Shown here: piece after piece, positions 9,139-19,085 of the stretch | How positions within the stretch are numbered: position 1 is the first letter of the stretch | How the letters are laid out: each line of letters opens with the position of its first letter | Assembly: GCF_014697545.1 (NCBI RefSeq) | Contig: NZ_JACJSA010000002.1 | Coordinates: 434,001 to 498,000, forward strand | DNA: 64,000 nucleotides | Direction of reading: 5' to 3' | Source of the DNA: Oscillatoria sp. FACHB-1407 | Lineage (GTDB): Bacteria > Cyanobacteriota > Cyanobacteriia > Elainellales > Elainellaceae | The notes under the pieces: model-generated | The model's database searches: none | Seen by the model: only the letters and a program-made list of their open reading frames with translations | What the model was told of the DNA's origin: nothing | Program-made: the position numbers and the translations under genes

Positions 9139-9276
9139 AGAAATACCTCTCCGATGAGTGACGCTAAAACTCCATCACTCATTTCGTGAGAAAGTTTGAA
9201 TCGGGATTGCCCCAGTTGACTGAGCACAGGAATGCCTCCCAGAAATGAGTGACGTTGGAACTCCATCACTCATTTC
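9119..9276 (-). repeat. Direct duplication of the FecR gene leader and first codons
   Basis: Positions 9119-9185 and 9209-9276 are about 68-base direct repeats (both contain GCCCCAGTTGACT and TCCATCACTCATTTC). The downstream copy spans the ribosome-binding site, GTG start and first codons of the FecR gene. The upstream copy keeps GGGAGG and the LSQLGQ codons but is no longer joined to an intact reading frame. Confidence 0.8.
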
Positions 9277-10033
9277 ATCAACAATCCTTCTGATTCCGCA
9301 TAAATACTGGGATAGCTCATCGGGATTTCATAAAGCTTTGTCATTCCTGAGCGATCGCATCTCCCCTAGGGCAACCCAACTCAGAGATGGTAAAGAGTGC
9401 ATCCACACCACTGATTGAAAGATTCAAAAGTAGCATCCAGGTACTTCTTGCATCTATCCATTAGCAGATTGTCAGCCGTTTTTGAGGAACATACAAGCAA
9501 AATCGCCCTAGGAAGTAGCAAATATCAAGTATTAATGAAGTTGCAAGAGTGAAGCGGTGTCAAGCTTTGAAGTAAGAGAACAAAATCTTTATAATAAAGA
9601 GCACCTATGCTTACTTCTGCGGAGTGAGAAAATTCTAGTTTGAATTTTTCGTACTCCTTTTTACAGACCTTATGTGTATTTGTCAGACCAACTATGAGAG
9701 CTATCAGGAAATCTGCCTTAATCCTTAAACAAGCGAGCTTAGGGTGTTTCATCTCTGGGGAAAATTGGTGATCAATCGATTACCAACCTACCCAGTGAGA
9801 TTAGGGTTTCTTGTCTCAAAACAGTCACTCGTAGTTAGGATTAAGAATCAACAGAAATTTTATTCAGACGAAATGCTGCAAGTACCTACAGCACAAAAAC
9901 CTGAATATGTTCAAACTATCATGATTAAGGGTTAATTCCTTAATACAAGCTAAGGCAGCAATGACCAATAGGACATTGCCGCCATGAATTCTCTAGTTAA
10001 AGTCTCTGCTAAAAAATTTAGGCTTAAATTTCT
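9277..10033. other. Gene-free AT-rich region
   Basis: About 750 bases with no open frame showing domain motifs, codon bias or a convincing ribosome-binding site on either strand. No tRNA-like clover-leaf was seen. Promoters for the FecR and NYN genes presumably lie at its two ends. Confidence 0.5.
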
Positions 10034-10555
10034 ATGATTTCTTCTGCAAGCCGTCTTTCGATTTTTGTAGACGGGAACAATATGTTCTACGCCCAACAAA
10101 AGAATGGCTGGTTTTTTGACCCACGAAGAGTACTGGAATATTTCACTCGCGAACCGGATGTACAACTTGTTAATGCATTTTGGTATACGGGTTTGAAAGA
10201 TCCTCAAGATCAACGAGGATTTCGAGATGCTTTGATCAGTTTAGGTTATACCGTTAGAACCAAAATTCTTAAAGAATACTACGACGATAGCTCAGGTCGC
10301 TATTCGCAGAAAGCCAATCTAGATATTGAGATCGTAGTCGATATGTTTAACACCGTTGACCAATATGACCGGGTCATTTTGTTTAGCGGAGATGGAGATT
10401 TTGAACGGGCAATTGAGCTATTACGCTCCAAAAGTACCCATATTACGGTCGTTTCTACGGAAGGCATGATTGCGCGAGAACTCCGTAATGCTACCGATCG
10501 CTATATCGACTTAAATGATGTCCGCGATCACATCGAGAAGGTTGACGGCATGTAA
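10034..10555 (+). CDS. NYN domain protein, LabA/DUF88 family
   Basis: A 173-residue protein made almost entirely of a NYN (PIN-like) domain. Conserved acidic metal-binding positions are visible: D13 in IFVDGNNM, Asp/Glu in NLDIEIVVDMF near residue 95, and SGDGDFERAIELL near residue 118. NYN domains are predicted metal-dependent RNases. The closest well-known cyanobacterial relative is LabA, which affects circadian gene-expression amplitude in Synechococcus elongatus; whether this is the functional LabA is not shown. The ATG at 10034 is preferred, though its ribosome-binding site is weak. It is monocistronic, 211 bases before leuA. The intervening gap holds a small stem-loop (CCGTCG..CGGCGG) but no gene. 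Confidence 0.9.
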   Translation: MISSASRLSIFVDGNNMFYAQQKNGWFFDPRRVLEYFTREPDVQLVNAFWYTGLKDPQDQRGFRDALISLGYTVRTKILKEYYDDSSGRYSQKANLDIEIVVDMFNTVDQYDRVILFSGDGDFERAIELLRSKSTHITVVSTEGMIARELRNATDRYIDLNDVRDHIEKVDGM

Positions 10556-10766
10556 TACGTAGGTAGCATATCTGCTTCTGATGTAATATACCTGCTCCGA
10601 CTACGCCAACCCAGATTTTGCCTTCTCAATCTCTTGCTGAGGATTGTGACGGAAGTCTGTACACGCTGCACTGAAAGGAAAATGAAACAGTAGAATAGTC
10701 ATACCGTCGTTTTACGGCGGTTTTAGGTCGTTGTCAACATCTATCATCATGTCAGCCTGAGTTGCT

Positions 10767-12392
10767 ATGAGCATTTCATCTCAACCCGATCGCATCATTA
10801 TTTTCGATACGACTCTACGTGATGGCGAGCAGTCGCCTGGAGCTACCCTCAACGTGGATGAAAAGCTAACAATTGCCCGTCAACTGGCACGACTAGGGGT
10901 AGATGTGATTGAGGCTGGCTTTCCTTTTGCGAGCCCCGGTGACTTTGAAGCCGTCAACAAGATTGCTCAGCATGTCGGGACAGTAGATGGACCCATCATT
11001 TGCGGTTTAGCCAGAGCCACTCAACAAGATATCAAGACGGCGGCTGAAGCCCTCCAACCTGCTGCCCACCCCCGGATTCACACCTTCATTGCGACCTCCG
11101 ATATCCACCTGGAATACAAGCTCAAAAAAACACGGGCAGAGGTGCTGGAGATCGCCCCGGAAATGGTCGCCTATGCCAAGTCTTTTGTAGATGATGTTGA
11201 GTTTTCTCCAGAGGATGCAGGGCGGTCAGACCCAGAGTTTTTGTACGAAATGCTGGAACGGGTCATCGCTGCCGGAGCAACGACGGTCAATATCCCTGAC
11301 ACGGTGGGTTATCTGACCCCTGGCGAGTTTGGTGCTCTGATTCGTGGCATTAAAGAAAACGTTCGCAACATCGACCAGGCGGTTATCTCAGTCCATGGAC
11401 ACAACGATTTGGGATTGGCGGTCGCTAACTTTCTAGAAGCTGCAAAAAACGGTGCTCGTCAGTTGGAATGCACGATCAATGGCATCGGCGAACGAGCTGG
11501 CAACGCTGCCCTGGAGGAATTGGTGATGGCGTTGCATGTGCGACGACAATATTTCAACCCTTTCTTTGGACGACCCGTTGACTCTGAAGAACCCCTCACC
11601 CGAATTGACACCCGTCAAATCTATAAAACCTCTCGCATGGTGTCTAACCTGACGGGAATGTTGGTGCAACCCAATAAGGCGATTGTCGGTGCTAATGCCT
11701 TTGCCCACGAGTCGGGGATTCATCAAGATGGGGTGTTAAAGCATAAGCTCACCTATGAGATTATGGATGCCCAATCTATCGGGTTAAATGACAATCAGAT
11801 TGTGCTAGGCAAACACTCTGGGCGCAATGCTTTCCGCACTCGATTGAAGGAACTGGGCTTTGAGTTGTCAGACCAGGAAATCAACCGGGCATTCCTGCGG
11901 TTTAAGGAATTGGGTGATAAGAAGAAAGAGATTACCGATTGGGATTTGGAAGCGATCGTTAATGACGAGATTCAACAAACGCCTGAACTATTTCATCTGG
12001 AGCATGTCCAGGTGTCTTGTGGCGACAAAGCTCGCCCAACCGCAACGGTCACCATCTGCACCCCTGACGGCAACGAACTGACTGATGCAGCGATCGGAAC
12101 GGGTCCGGTTGATGCGGTTTATAAAGCGATCAACCGTGTTGTCGATGTGCCCAATCAACTCGTTGAGTTTGCGGTGCAATCAGTTACCGAAGGACTAGAT
12201 GCAATTGGTGAGGTGACGATTCGACTGCGGTATGAAGACCGCATCTTTTCCGGTCACGCTGCAAATACGGATGTGATCGTGGCATCGGCTCAAGCGTATA
12301 TCAATGCATTGAATCGCATCTATGCTGCTTTACAGCGGGGTAAGTCGTTGCACCCTCAACGTGATACTGAGGCAGTATCGGTCGCCCGATGA
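10767..12392 (+). CDS. leuA: 2-isopropylmalate synthase
   Basis: A 541-residue enzyme that condenses acetyl-CoA with 2-oxoisovalerate in the first committed step of leucine synthesis. The catalytic TIM barrel (~8-275) contains [14 protein letters not shown] at 13-26, [13 protein letters not shown] with metal-binding histidines, and [13 protein letters not shown]. The segments [15 protein letters not shown] and GKHSGRNAF lie in the linker. The C-terminal LeuA allosteric domain (~395-525) is intact, so leucine feedback is expected. Length is normal for the bacterial long form. The stop codon overlaps the ATG of the next gene by four bases (ATGA), which suggests translational coupling. Confidence 0.97.
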   Translation: MSISSQPDRIIIFDTTLRDGEQSPGATLNVDEKLTIARQLARLGVDVIEAGFPFASPGDFEAVNKIAQHVGTVDGPIICGLARATQQDIKTAAEALQPAAHPRIHTFIATSDIHLEYKLKKTRAEVLEIAPEMVAYAKSFVDDVEFSPEDAGRSDPEFLYEMLERVIAAGATTVNIPDTVGYLTPGEFGALIRGIKENVRNIDQAVISVHGHNDLGLAVANFLEAAKNGARQLECTINGIGERAGNAALEELVMALHVRRQYFNPFFGRPVDSEEPLTRIDTRQIYKTSRMVSNLTGMLVQPNKAIVGANAFAHESGIHQDGVLKHKLTYEIMDAQSIGLNDNQIVLGKHSGRNAFRTRLKELGFELSDQEINRAFLRFKELGDKKKEITDWDLEAIVNDEIQQTPELFHLEHVQVSCGDKARPTATVTICTPDGNELTDAAIGTGPVDAVYKAINRVVDVPNQLVEFAVQSVTEGLDAIGEVTIRLRYEDRIFSGHAANTDVIVASAQAYINALNRIYAALQRGKSLHPQRDTEAVSVAR

Positions 12393-13222
12393 AAGCTACT
12401 CCCTTTTCAGTACGCCACATCTGGCTGTATCTCCTGCTGGGGGCGATCGCCCTGGTGATGTTGTTGCCCTTGATCTGGTTGATCAGTACTGCCTTCAAAG
12501 CCCCCACTGAAGATATTTTTCAGTTTCCTCCCCGGTTCCTGCCAAGTCAGCCAACGTTTGACAATTTCATCCAGGTCTGGCAGACCAATCCCTTTGGGCA
12601 GTATCTCTTTAACAGCACCCTAGTCGCAGGGCTGACCGTTGCCCTCAACCTCCTATTTTGCTCCTTGGCGGCTTATCCTCTGGCGCGTCTAGACTTTCGT
12701 GGGCGAGAGGCGATCTTTACTCTGGTCGTTTCGACTATCTTGATTCCCTTCCAGATCGTCATGATTCCGCTCTACATTTTGGTGGTGCAACTGGGGCTAA
12801 GAAACTCTTATTTGGGGTTAATCTTTCCAGCGATCGCCTCTGCATTTGGCATTTTCTTAATGCGACAGGCGTTTCAGGGGGTTCCCAAAGAGTTAGAAGA
12901 AGCGGCCCGGATGGATGGTTGTTCAGAATTGGGCATCTGGTGGCACGTTATGTTGCCCTCCGTGCGTCCTGCCCTGGTGACTCTCGCCATTTTTGTCTTT
13001 ATCGGCTCCTGGAGCGATTTTCTCTGGCCGTTAATTATTCTGGACCGCCCAGAATACTACACACTACCTCTGGGGGTAGCCAAGTTGGCAGGAGCATTTT
13101 CCCTGGACTGGCGATTGATTGCTGCCGGGTCCGTTATCTCGATCGCCCCGATTCTATTATTTTTCATCGTGATGCAGCGGTACATCGTACCCACGGAGGC
13201 AGGAAGTGGGGTAAAAGGCTAG
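12389..13222 (+). CDS. Carbohydrate ABC transporter permease (MalG family)
   Basis: A 277-residue inner-membrane permease with about six membrane segments. The first is [19 protein letters not shown] (~11-29), and the conserved cytoplasmic EAA loop is [18 protein letters not shown], which docks the ATPase. The N-terminal F.LPS.PTFDNF region and length fit the MalG/LacG branch of sugar ABC permeases. It starts inside the last codons of leuA (ATGA overlap), an unusual context because no partner permease, ATPase or binding protein is adjacent. Substrate cannot be deduced. It probably works with components encoded elsewhere in the genome. Confidence 0.9.
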   Translation: MKATPFSVRHIWLYLLLGAIALVMLLPLIWLISTAFKAPTEDIFQFPPRFLPSQPTFDNFIQVWQTNPFGQYLFNSTLVAGLTVALNLLFCSLAAYPLARLDFRGREAIFTLVVSTILIPFQIVMIPLYILVVQLGLRNSYLGLIFPAIASAFGIFLMRQAFQGVPKELEEAARMDGCSELGIWWHVMLPSVRPALVTLAIFVFIGSWSDFLWPLIILDRPEYYTLPLGVAKLAGAFSLDWRLIAAGSVISIAPILLFFIVMQRYIVPTEAGSGVKG

Positions 13223-13280
13223 GCATCAGTCTGGTTTAAGAACCTGGCAAATGAATTCGTGGCTACTGGAACCAAGTCTG

Positions 13281-13377
13281 CCCCAAAAATCAAGGGTTAG
13301 ACCAACTGACGCAGGTCGGTTTTACTCCGATAGCGGCGGTTGCAACCGCCAAAATCCTTATCCCGAATTCACGTTAG
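13281..13377 (-). repeat. Intact copy of the GGCGGTT/AACCGCC dispersed repeat
   Basis: Read on the reverse strand this begins CCTAACGTGAATTCGGGATA, holds the palindrome GGCGGTTGCAACCGCC, then AAAACCGACCTGCGTC, and ends near CCCTTGATTTTTGG. It matches 21000-21092 over about 90 bases with few differences. It lies between the permease and S4 genes, which converge. Confidence 0.75.
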
Positions 13378-13378
13378 G

Positions 13379-13600
13379 TTAATTCTGAACCTGGTCAAGT
13401 GTCACTTCAAAGATTTCACCCATAACCGAAACGCGATCGCCCGTGACTAACTGGCGACCTCGTCGCGTCTCTACTGCACCGTTCACCTGCACTTCTCCCG
13501 ACTGAATGAGAAGTTTTGCTTGACCTCCAGTTGGAGCTACCCCAACCCACTTCAAAAATTGGTCGAGCTTAATACTGGTAGTGGATGTAGATATATTCAA
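13379..13600 (-). CDS. S4 domain RNA-binding protein (YbcJ/YaaA type)
   Basis: A single S4 RNA-binding domain of 73 residues. The family core is clear: IKLDQFLKWVG near the N-terminus, GGQAKLLIQSGEVQVNG in the middle and GRQLVTGDRVSV near the end. Such stand-alone S4 proteins bind structured RNA, probably ribosomal, but the target is not defined. There is no ATG in frame upstream of the domain. A TTG at 13600 is chosen because GAGGAGG lies exactly eight bases before it; a TTG at 13621 (80 residues) would place that purine run inside the gene. Convergent with the permease gene. Confidence 0.85.
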   Translation of the reverse strand: MNISTSTTSIKLDQFLKWVGVAPTGGQAKLLIQSGEVQVNGAVETRRGRQLVTGDRVSVMGEIFEVTLDQVQN

Positions 13601-13858
13601 GTGTTTACCCTCCTCATTCAAATTCTAACGCTCCTGATAGCTGTCATCGCTTTGGTAAGCTGCGGGGTGTGGCGATGGAACCGCCCGCAAAGGCAACTCC
13701 CCTTGTACGGAGCCGCCTAGCACACGGCTATAAACAAAACGGTTTAGCAGACTACCAAAAGCAGGGGCATGATCAATCACGCCCCCACCAAAGTTCATGT
13801 ATTACGGCTATGCTTAACGCGAATCCTACGGTTAATTTCGCTTGATTCAGTTCACCTA
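13601..13858. other. Intergenic region with several hairpins, no gene recognised
   Basis: The stretch from about 13640 to 13800 has several short complementary pairs: AGCCGCC..GGCT around 13711-13731 and GGGGC..GCCCC around 13774-13792. It carries GTACGGAGCCGCCTA, which resembles GTACGGGGAACCGCCTA at about 43537-43553. It could be a degraded mobile-element end or an unrecognised RNA. No coding frame is supported. Confidence 0.35.
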
Positions 13859-14170
13859 TTATTCGGGGTTGGAGTCAGGGCGGTGATTCCGAATTTGTTC
13901 TGCTTCCGGGCAATCTTCTGACACGAGGGGTTCAACATCGCCGCGTGGTACGGTTGCTAGCTTCTGCATAACTGATCCAATGCTCTCCAGACGAATCATC
14001 TCTTCCCACGAACAGATTTCGTCATCTTCCTCCGTTTCATAACGGACTGTCACGAGATCACCTTCAATATCTAGTATGCGAGCGCGTTCAATCCAGCGTT
14101 GTTGATCCCGCAAGAAGATCCAGACTTCGCGCCCATCACAACAGAGTTGATAGATCTTGCGGTGTAGCAT
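13859..14170 (-). CDS. Small conserved cyanobacterial protein (DUF6679-like)
   Basis: A 103-residue soluble protein. Its first ~75 residues form a compact, SH3- or Tudor-like looking beta-rich unit with features I associate with a conserved cyanobacterial family (probably DUF6679): MLHRKIYQLCCDGREVW, FLRDQQRWIERA and VTVRYETEEDDEICSWEE. The tail is polar and likely disordered. There are no membrane segments. The biochemical role is unknown. The ATG at 14170 is clear, and a 775-base gene-free region lies upstream. Confidence 0.8.
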   Translation of the reverse strand: MLHRKIYQLCCDGREVWIFLRDQQRWIERARILDIEGDLVTVRYETEEDDEICSWEEMIRLESIGSVMQKLATVPRGDVEPLVSEDCPEAEQIRNHRPDSNPE

Positions 14171-14945
14171 GTATCGCTTCTCCTGAACAGGTAACTCTTA
14201 GAACGGTTAAATGAATTACACTTTCCAAGGTGGAAATGTAATTGGACGTGCCAAATGAAATTGATTGCGAGGGACGACCAGTGTCGATTCACTTGGCTCA
14301 AAAACTGAAATACTTTAAAGCTTGTCTCACACTGTCTGTTCATACTGATTACCAACGGACAGCACCTTAACTATTTGGACAGAATGCCAAATTTGCAATT
14401 GGAAGCAACTAAGTGTGTGAAGAGGAGTCAAGTTGCAGGCAGCCGTTGAGGTCATTGCTTATAGATTAAAGGATTCAAGGACACAACTTGTGGCGATCGC
14501 AAATACGAAGTTAAGCAAATTAAAGCCTGAGTTGGACAAGTTGTGAAGAGGGGCATCCGACGACTGTTTGATTGGAGCATGTTAAAGAGCAGATAATCAG
14601 ACTCGAAGCCGCTTCAGATCGGGATTTTGTGAAATGTAACAGATTGTAACTTAGACCTTCATTGAAAATCTAAATACTATCCCACCATTCTAGCGGTTCT
14701 AGTAGGTGTTGGCTCAAATTGGGGATCAATTCCCTAAGAAACGGCATTCTATTGAGGAAAGCACCCACCTATGCACCCCAGGAAAGCTTCCAACGTTATT
14801 CTGCACAGATGCAGTGCAGACAATGCCTGACATAGTGCATCGGCATTATGCATAGGCAACACACTCACTACGTAATTACACTGTAGTTGCGTAGAAACAT
14901 ATCGCTATTCTACTCATCTCTCTCCCAAAGATATTTAAAGAAATT
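14171..14945. other. Long gene-free divergent region
   Basis: No supported coding frame on either strand. Notable local features are the ATGCAGTGCAGAC / CATAGTGCATCGGCATTATGCAT palindrome-rich patch near 14809-14852 and AT-rich segments before the creatininase start. It separates divergent genes and probably carries both promoters. Confidence 0.5.
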
Positions 14946-15692
14946 ATGTTGTTGCATCTCAGTACATGGATTGAGGTTGAGGATTACTTAACTCGATCTC
15001 AGGGATTGATCATTCCCATCGGCTCTACAGAGCAGCATGGTCCTACTGGGCTAATTGGCACAGACGCCATTTGTGCTGAGGCGATCGCTCGCGGTGTTGG
15101 CGACGTCACCCATGCCCTGGTTGCCCCTACCATCAATGTCGGTATGGCACTCCACCATACTGCGTTTCCCGGCAGCGTTAGCCTCCGCCCCAGTACGCTG
15201 ATTCTGGTCATTTCCGATTACCTGACCTGTTGGGTGCGATCGGGGTTTAGCAAGTTCTTTTTCATCAACGGGCATGGTGGCAATATCTCAACCTTGAAAG
15301 CAGCTTTTGCAGAAACCTATGCCGTACTCGCCGATCGCAACATTGCCAATGCAGATCAGGTGCAATGCCGTTTGGCAAATTGGTTTACCTGTAGCTCCGT
15401 TTATAAATTGGCAAAAGAGCTATATGCCCATGAGGAGGGCTCCCACGCCACTCCCAGTGAGGTAGCCGTGACTCAATATCTTTATCCAGATGCTATTAAA
15501 CAAGCAACTCTCGCTTCTGAAGTCGCTTCTGGGCATCCTACCTATGGGGCGATCGATTTTCGTCGCCGCTACCCGGATGGACGCATGGGGTCAAACCCTG
15601 CATTAGCAACTCCTGAACATGGCAAACAGTTTTATGACCTTGCCGTTCAGGAACTGAGCCATGCCTATTTGGAGTTTTTAAACCAGACATGA
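14946..15692 (+). CDS. Creatininase family protein
   Basis: A 248-residue member of the creatininase/CrnA amidohydrolase family, metal-dependent enzymes acting on cyclic or linear amides. Metal-ligand motifs are present: PIGSTEQHGP near residue 21, GTDAI near 38, LHHTAFPGS near 75, FINGHGGN near 111 and an EEGSHA segment near 161. Substrates in this family vary widely (creatinine, formamides in riboflavin or F420 pathways, mycofactocin peptide), and nothing adjacent points to one. Length fits. It begins at an ATG after an AAAGAAAT sequence. It is followed 198 bases later by a methyltransferase on the same strand; co-transcription is possible. Confidence 0.88.
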   Translation: MLLHLSTWIEVEDYLTRSQGLIIPIGSTEQHGPTGLIGTDAICAEAIARGVGDVTHALVAPTINVGMALHHTAFPGSVSLRPSTLILVISDYLTCWVRSGFSKFFFINGHGGNISTLKAAFAETYAVLADRNIANADQVQCRLANWFTCSSVYKLAKELYAHEEGSHATPSEVAVTQYLYPDAIKQATLASEVASGHPTYGAIDFRRRYPDGRMGSNPALATPEHGKQFYDLAVQELSHAYLEFLNQT

Positions 15693-15889
15693 TGCCTTCA
15701 AATGAGTGAGGTTTTGCAGCGTACTCAGCCCAAACCTGATTCAGGGATGTGTTCAAATCGCGAAAAACACGGAGTTATGAAGAAGGTATGTCGCAATACA
15801 AACACAGTATTTAGTAAATCGGCACAATTAAAGTGGTTAAACAGAGCAGCTTGATTGATCTATCCTCCTCGGCGGGCAAAGCAAACCCT

Positions 15890-16690
15890 ATGAAACCTAT
15901 CTGGAACCCACAACTCGTGTATGACCGCTATTTCAGTAGCGGGACTTATACGGCACGATATCCCGTCTACAACCAACGAAGCCTCGATGTTATTCTCAGC
16001 TACACTCAAAACGTAAACTATGTGCTGGATTTTGGCTGCGGTGAGGGGCGTTATACCCTGCCAATTTTGCAACATACTTCCGCTTCTGTTATTGCCTGCG
16101 ACATTTCCACTCATGCGATCGCCCATCTCAAACAAAAACTGAGTGCTTGCCCTGTGCATTGGAGCGATCGCACCACGTTAATTGAAGGCGAGGTTCATCA
16201 AATTACAGGTCAAGTCCAGTTAGATGTAGTGATTGCCATGTTTGGGGTGCTTTCCCACATTGCCGGACAAAAAAACCGGATTGAGTTGCTACAAACCCTA
16301 CGACACCTGCTCCATGCCAACGGCAAAGGCGTGTTGATCATCAGTGTGCCAAATGCGCGTCGTCGTTTTTTTGGTGAGCAGATGAGACATCGGTTGTTTC
16401 GGGAGTATTATGCCTCTGGCTCAATGGCGAGTGAACCTGGGGATATCGTCTATAGCCGTACGTTTAAGAATCAGGAAACCTATGAGATGTATTACCACCT
16501 GTATACTGTCACTTCTCTCAAGCATGAGCTACAGGAAGCGGGGTTTCAAATTAAAACGACGATGGCTGAAAGCGTGTTTGCAGAGTCAACTGTTACTCGG
16601 AATCCTCTCTTTCACGACCTTGACAAAAATTTAACCGCTGTTGCGCCTGCTTGTTTAGGTTATGGAATTTTGGCGATCGCCACAACCTGA
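15890..16690 (+). CDS. Class I SAM-dependent methyltransferase
   Basis: A methyltransferase with the Rossmann glycine-rich motif I VLDFGCGEGRYTLP, an acidic motif (ACDIS) and the motif IV region VVIAMFGVLSHI. The C-terminal part (RRFFGEQMRHRLFREYY, TYEMYYHLYTV) is a family-specific substrate-binding region and gives no clear target. The ATG at 15890 gives 266 residues and starts just before the conserved WNPQLVYDRYF segment. A GTG at 15833 (285 residues) is possible; neither has a strong ribosome-binding site. Substrate is unknown. Confidence 0.85.
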   Translation: MKPIWNPQLVYDRYFSSGTYTARYPVYNQRSLDVILSYTQNVNYVLDFGCGEGRYTLPILQHTSASVIACDISTHAIAHLKQKLSACPVHWSDRTTLIEGEVHQITGQVQLDVVIAMFGVLSHIAGQKNRIELLQTLRHLLHANGKGVLIISVPNARRRFFGEQMRHRLFREYYASGSMASEPGDIVYSRTFKNQETYEMYYHLYTVTSLKHELQEAGFQIKTTMAESVFAESTVTRNPLFHDLDKNLTAVAPACLGYGILAIATT

Positions 16691-16720
16691 TCACAAAACC
16701 CACCGCTACAAAACCTTGCC

Positions 16721-18937
16721 CTACTCCAATAAGACACGGCTACGCTCATCTGCTTGAGCAACTCGTTCAGCTAAAAGCTTGGCGATGAACTGATGGCAAG
16801 CAGAGGCAAGCTGTGGTTCCTCCTGTTCTAGTTGGGTCAATGCTTCGCGGGACAGACGATATAAGCTACAGGATTCATCAGCGATCGCCGATACTGGGTG
16901 TACTGACCCTTTGTAAAAGCCTACCTCACCAATCACCGTGCCTTCACTCGCGGTTCCTACGCGAACCTCCTCTCCGTTGTCTAACTTCTGCAAGATCGAA
17001 ATTTGTCCCGACTCAACAAAATAAATCGCTTCAGATAAGTCTCCCTGACGGTACAAGCAGTATCCTGGTTGAACCTTGAGCTTTTCCAGACGGTTCAAGA
17101 ATTTAGTGGTTTTGTTAGGGAGGGGGAAAACTTCTTCTAACTGCATTGCCAGAGGAACAAAGCGTTTGCGACGAAAAGTGCCTCGTCTTAAAATCTGGTT
17201 TTCACACCACTCAACCCCGTGATCTAAATCAGGAAAAGTACGAGTGACAGCATCTGGTTTCTCTTCATCACCAACGGCATCAATTACATGGCTTTGCAAG
17301 AGTTTTCCTGCAATGTCAGCCGACAAATCCGTCAAGACAAGCGTAATGCCAGACTGCTTTGCTAACCGCCTCATCTTAATAAAACTGATGACCGACGAGG
17401 AATCTAATCCTCCGGTTAATTGAAAGTCAATGACCAGAAAGCTGATCTTAGGCAGGGTTGCATTATTAATACGGCTTCGCACATGTTCTAACAAGGTGTT
17501 AGCAGTGCCAAAGAAGATGTAACCCTGCAATCGTAGGATATAGAGTTCTTCCCCTTTTTCTCGAAGCAATCTTTTCTGATGGAATGATCGCTCAAAATTA
17601 CTATGGAAGCTAACACCAGAAAGGGCGTTTTTAATGACTCGAAGCTTACTATAGTTCAATACAAATAAAAGACAGGCAATAATAACTCCAAAACCAACTC
17701 CTTCTAAAAACCCAAAATTGGCAACGATGAGAAGGATAATGATCACCAAAATATAATCCAGGCGAGACAAGTCAAACCAGGATTGATATACCCATTCAAT
17801 TAACAGCGATAACCCCACATATAACAGCAATCCTCCAAAGATTACTTTTGGCAAATATGCCAAAAATGATACTCCAAAGATAAGAAATGTTGCACATAAT
17901 GTAGCGGCAAAAACACCTGCAAAACGATTTGTAGCACCCGCTTTATAATTGAGGAGACTACGACTGATTGACAAATAGCCTGCCATTCCACCGAGCAACC
18001 CCGTCATAATATTGGCTACCCCGGCAGTACGGAGTTCTTTATCTAAATCCACATCGGTCTGAGTGGCTAGCTCAATTCCAGATGCACAAAGCAGGATGGT
18101 GATTGCAACCACAGCAATTAGGGTCATCAAACTCCCCAGTTGGTCGCCAATGAACGACAGATTAACTTGCATCAGAGCCATCACATTGGATGGGTGCCAC
18201 AATCCGCCACTCGACAACGCCTCGAATAACAACCCTTGACTTCGAGCCTGGTCGGTAGAGATGCCAACCACTCGCAGCAGTAGATAAAACCCCGCGATCG
18301 CTAACAGGGTGATGCCCGGTAACAAAACAGGATTTTTATAACGACGCAAGATAACTTGTAATGTGAATGCTAGAAATACACCCGGTAGCCAGTGAAGTAA
18401 CAGTGAAGAGTCAAATAAAGCTGGCAAATGGGTCATATCCAGCGATTTACCAGTCATAACGGTAAAGGAGCCTTGAGTCAGTAACCAACCCACTCCAGCT
18501 AAAAACCCACCAATCACTGGATAAGGAATAAAGCGAATGAAGCTACCCAGGCGAAGCCGCCCTAGTGTGAAAAGACACAATCCTGTAATTACTGTGCTAA
18601 GTGCGATCGCAAGCCAGACAGTTGGGAAGACTAGATCTGTGGTGTTAGACGACGAAATCATACTGGTGGCGATCGCCGCTGCCATCAACGATAAAATTGC
18701 GGATGCATTTGAATCAGGTCCCGCGATGGTAAAGGGTAGAGAACTATTGAGAGCTACCCAAAAAGCATTAATCGTGCCACTGATGAGAGCACAACTGATA
18801 CCAAGGGGGAGATACTCTGCCAAATCACCAGAAAATACTAAAGCCGCATAGGAAATGCTATAAATCAACGTGACTAGCCCTGAGATCGCCCCAGCAAACA
18901 TGTTTGGCAAAAGATCATAGAACTTTAAACGATTCAT
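16721..18937 (-). CDS. SulP family anion transporter with STAS and cyclic-nucleotide-binding domains
   Basis: A ~738-residue fusion. The first ~430 residues form the SulP/SLC26 transport domain (GAISGLVTLIYSISYA, AGPDSNASAILS, GLLGGMAGYLSISRS). A STAS domain (~470-590) contains LDSSSVISF. A C-terminal cyclic-nucleotide-binding fold (~610-725) has YCLYRQGDLSEAIYFVESG and GTVIGEVGFY. The classical phosphate-binding cassette Arg is not evident (SVHPVSAIADE), so real cNMP binding is uncertain. SulP proteins carry sulfate, bicarbonate or other anions; the substrate is not deducible. The ATG at 18937 is preferred over a GTG at 19006. It is divergent from the Cache-HAMP gene with less than 150 bases between, suggesting shared control. 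Confidence 0.93.
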   Translation of the reverse strand: MNRLKFYDLLPNMFAGAISGLVTLIYSISYAALVFSGDLAEYLPLGISCALISGTINAFWVALNSSLPFTIAGPDSNASAILSLMAAAIATSMISSSNTTDLVFPTVWLAIALSTVITGLCLFTLGRLRLGSFIRFIPYPVIGGFLAGVGWLLTQGSFTVMTGKSLDMTHLPALFDSSLLLHWLPGVFLAFTLQVILRRYKNPVLLPGITLLAIAGFYLLLRVVGISTDQARSQGLLFEALSSGGLWHPSNVMALMQVNLSFIGDQLGSLMTLIAVVAITILLCASGIELATQTDVDLDKELRTAGVANIMTGLLGGMAGYLSISRSLLNYKAGATNRFAGVFAATLCATFLIFGVSFLAYLPKVIFGGLLLYVGLSLLIEWVYQSWFDLSRLDYILVIIILLIVANFGFLEGVGFGVIIACLLFVLNYSKLRVIKNALSGVSFHSNFERSFHQKRLLREKGEELYILRLQGYIFFGTANTLLEHVRSRINNATLPKISFLVIDFQLTGGLDSSSVISFIKMRRLAKQSGITLVLTDLSADIAGKLLQSHVIDAVGDEEKPDAVTRTFPDLDHGVEWCENQILRRGTFRRKRFVPLAMQLEEVFPLPNKTTKFLNRLEKLKVQPGYCLYRQGDLSEAIYFVESGQISILQKLDNGEEVRVGTASEGTVIGEVGFYKGSVHPVSAIADESCSLYRLSREALTQLEQEEPQLASACHQFIAKLLAERVAQADERSRVLLE

Positions 18938-19085
18938 GGGCAGTTTCTTGAGTGTTTGTACTGTAATTCCCTGAGGATTTTGTAGAACAAAGTATACTAT
19001 CCCCACTTAATAAACCATAATTTCAATCCACCTGAGGTTCACTATCTCTTCAAAATCTTCTTCAAAATTTAGCCATTCCATCCCC

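Noticed and set aside
9525-9935. Two short frames in the gap before the NYN gene
   Set aside because: No ribosome-binding site, no recognisable domain and AT-driven composition.
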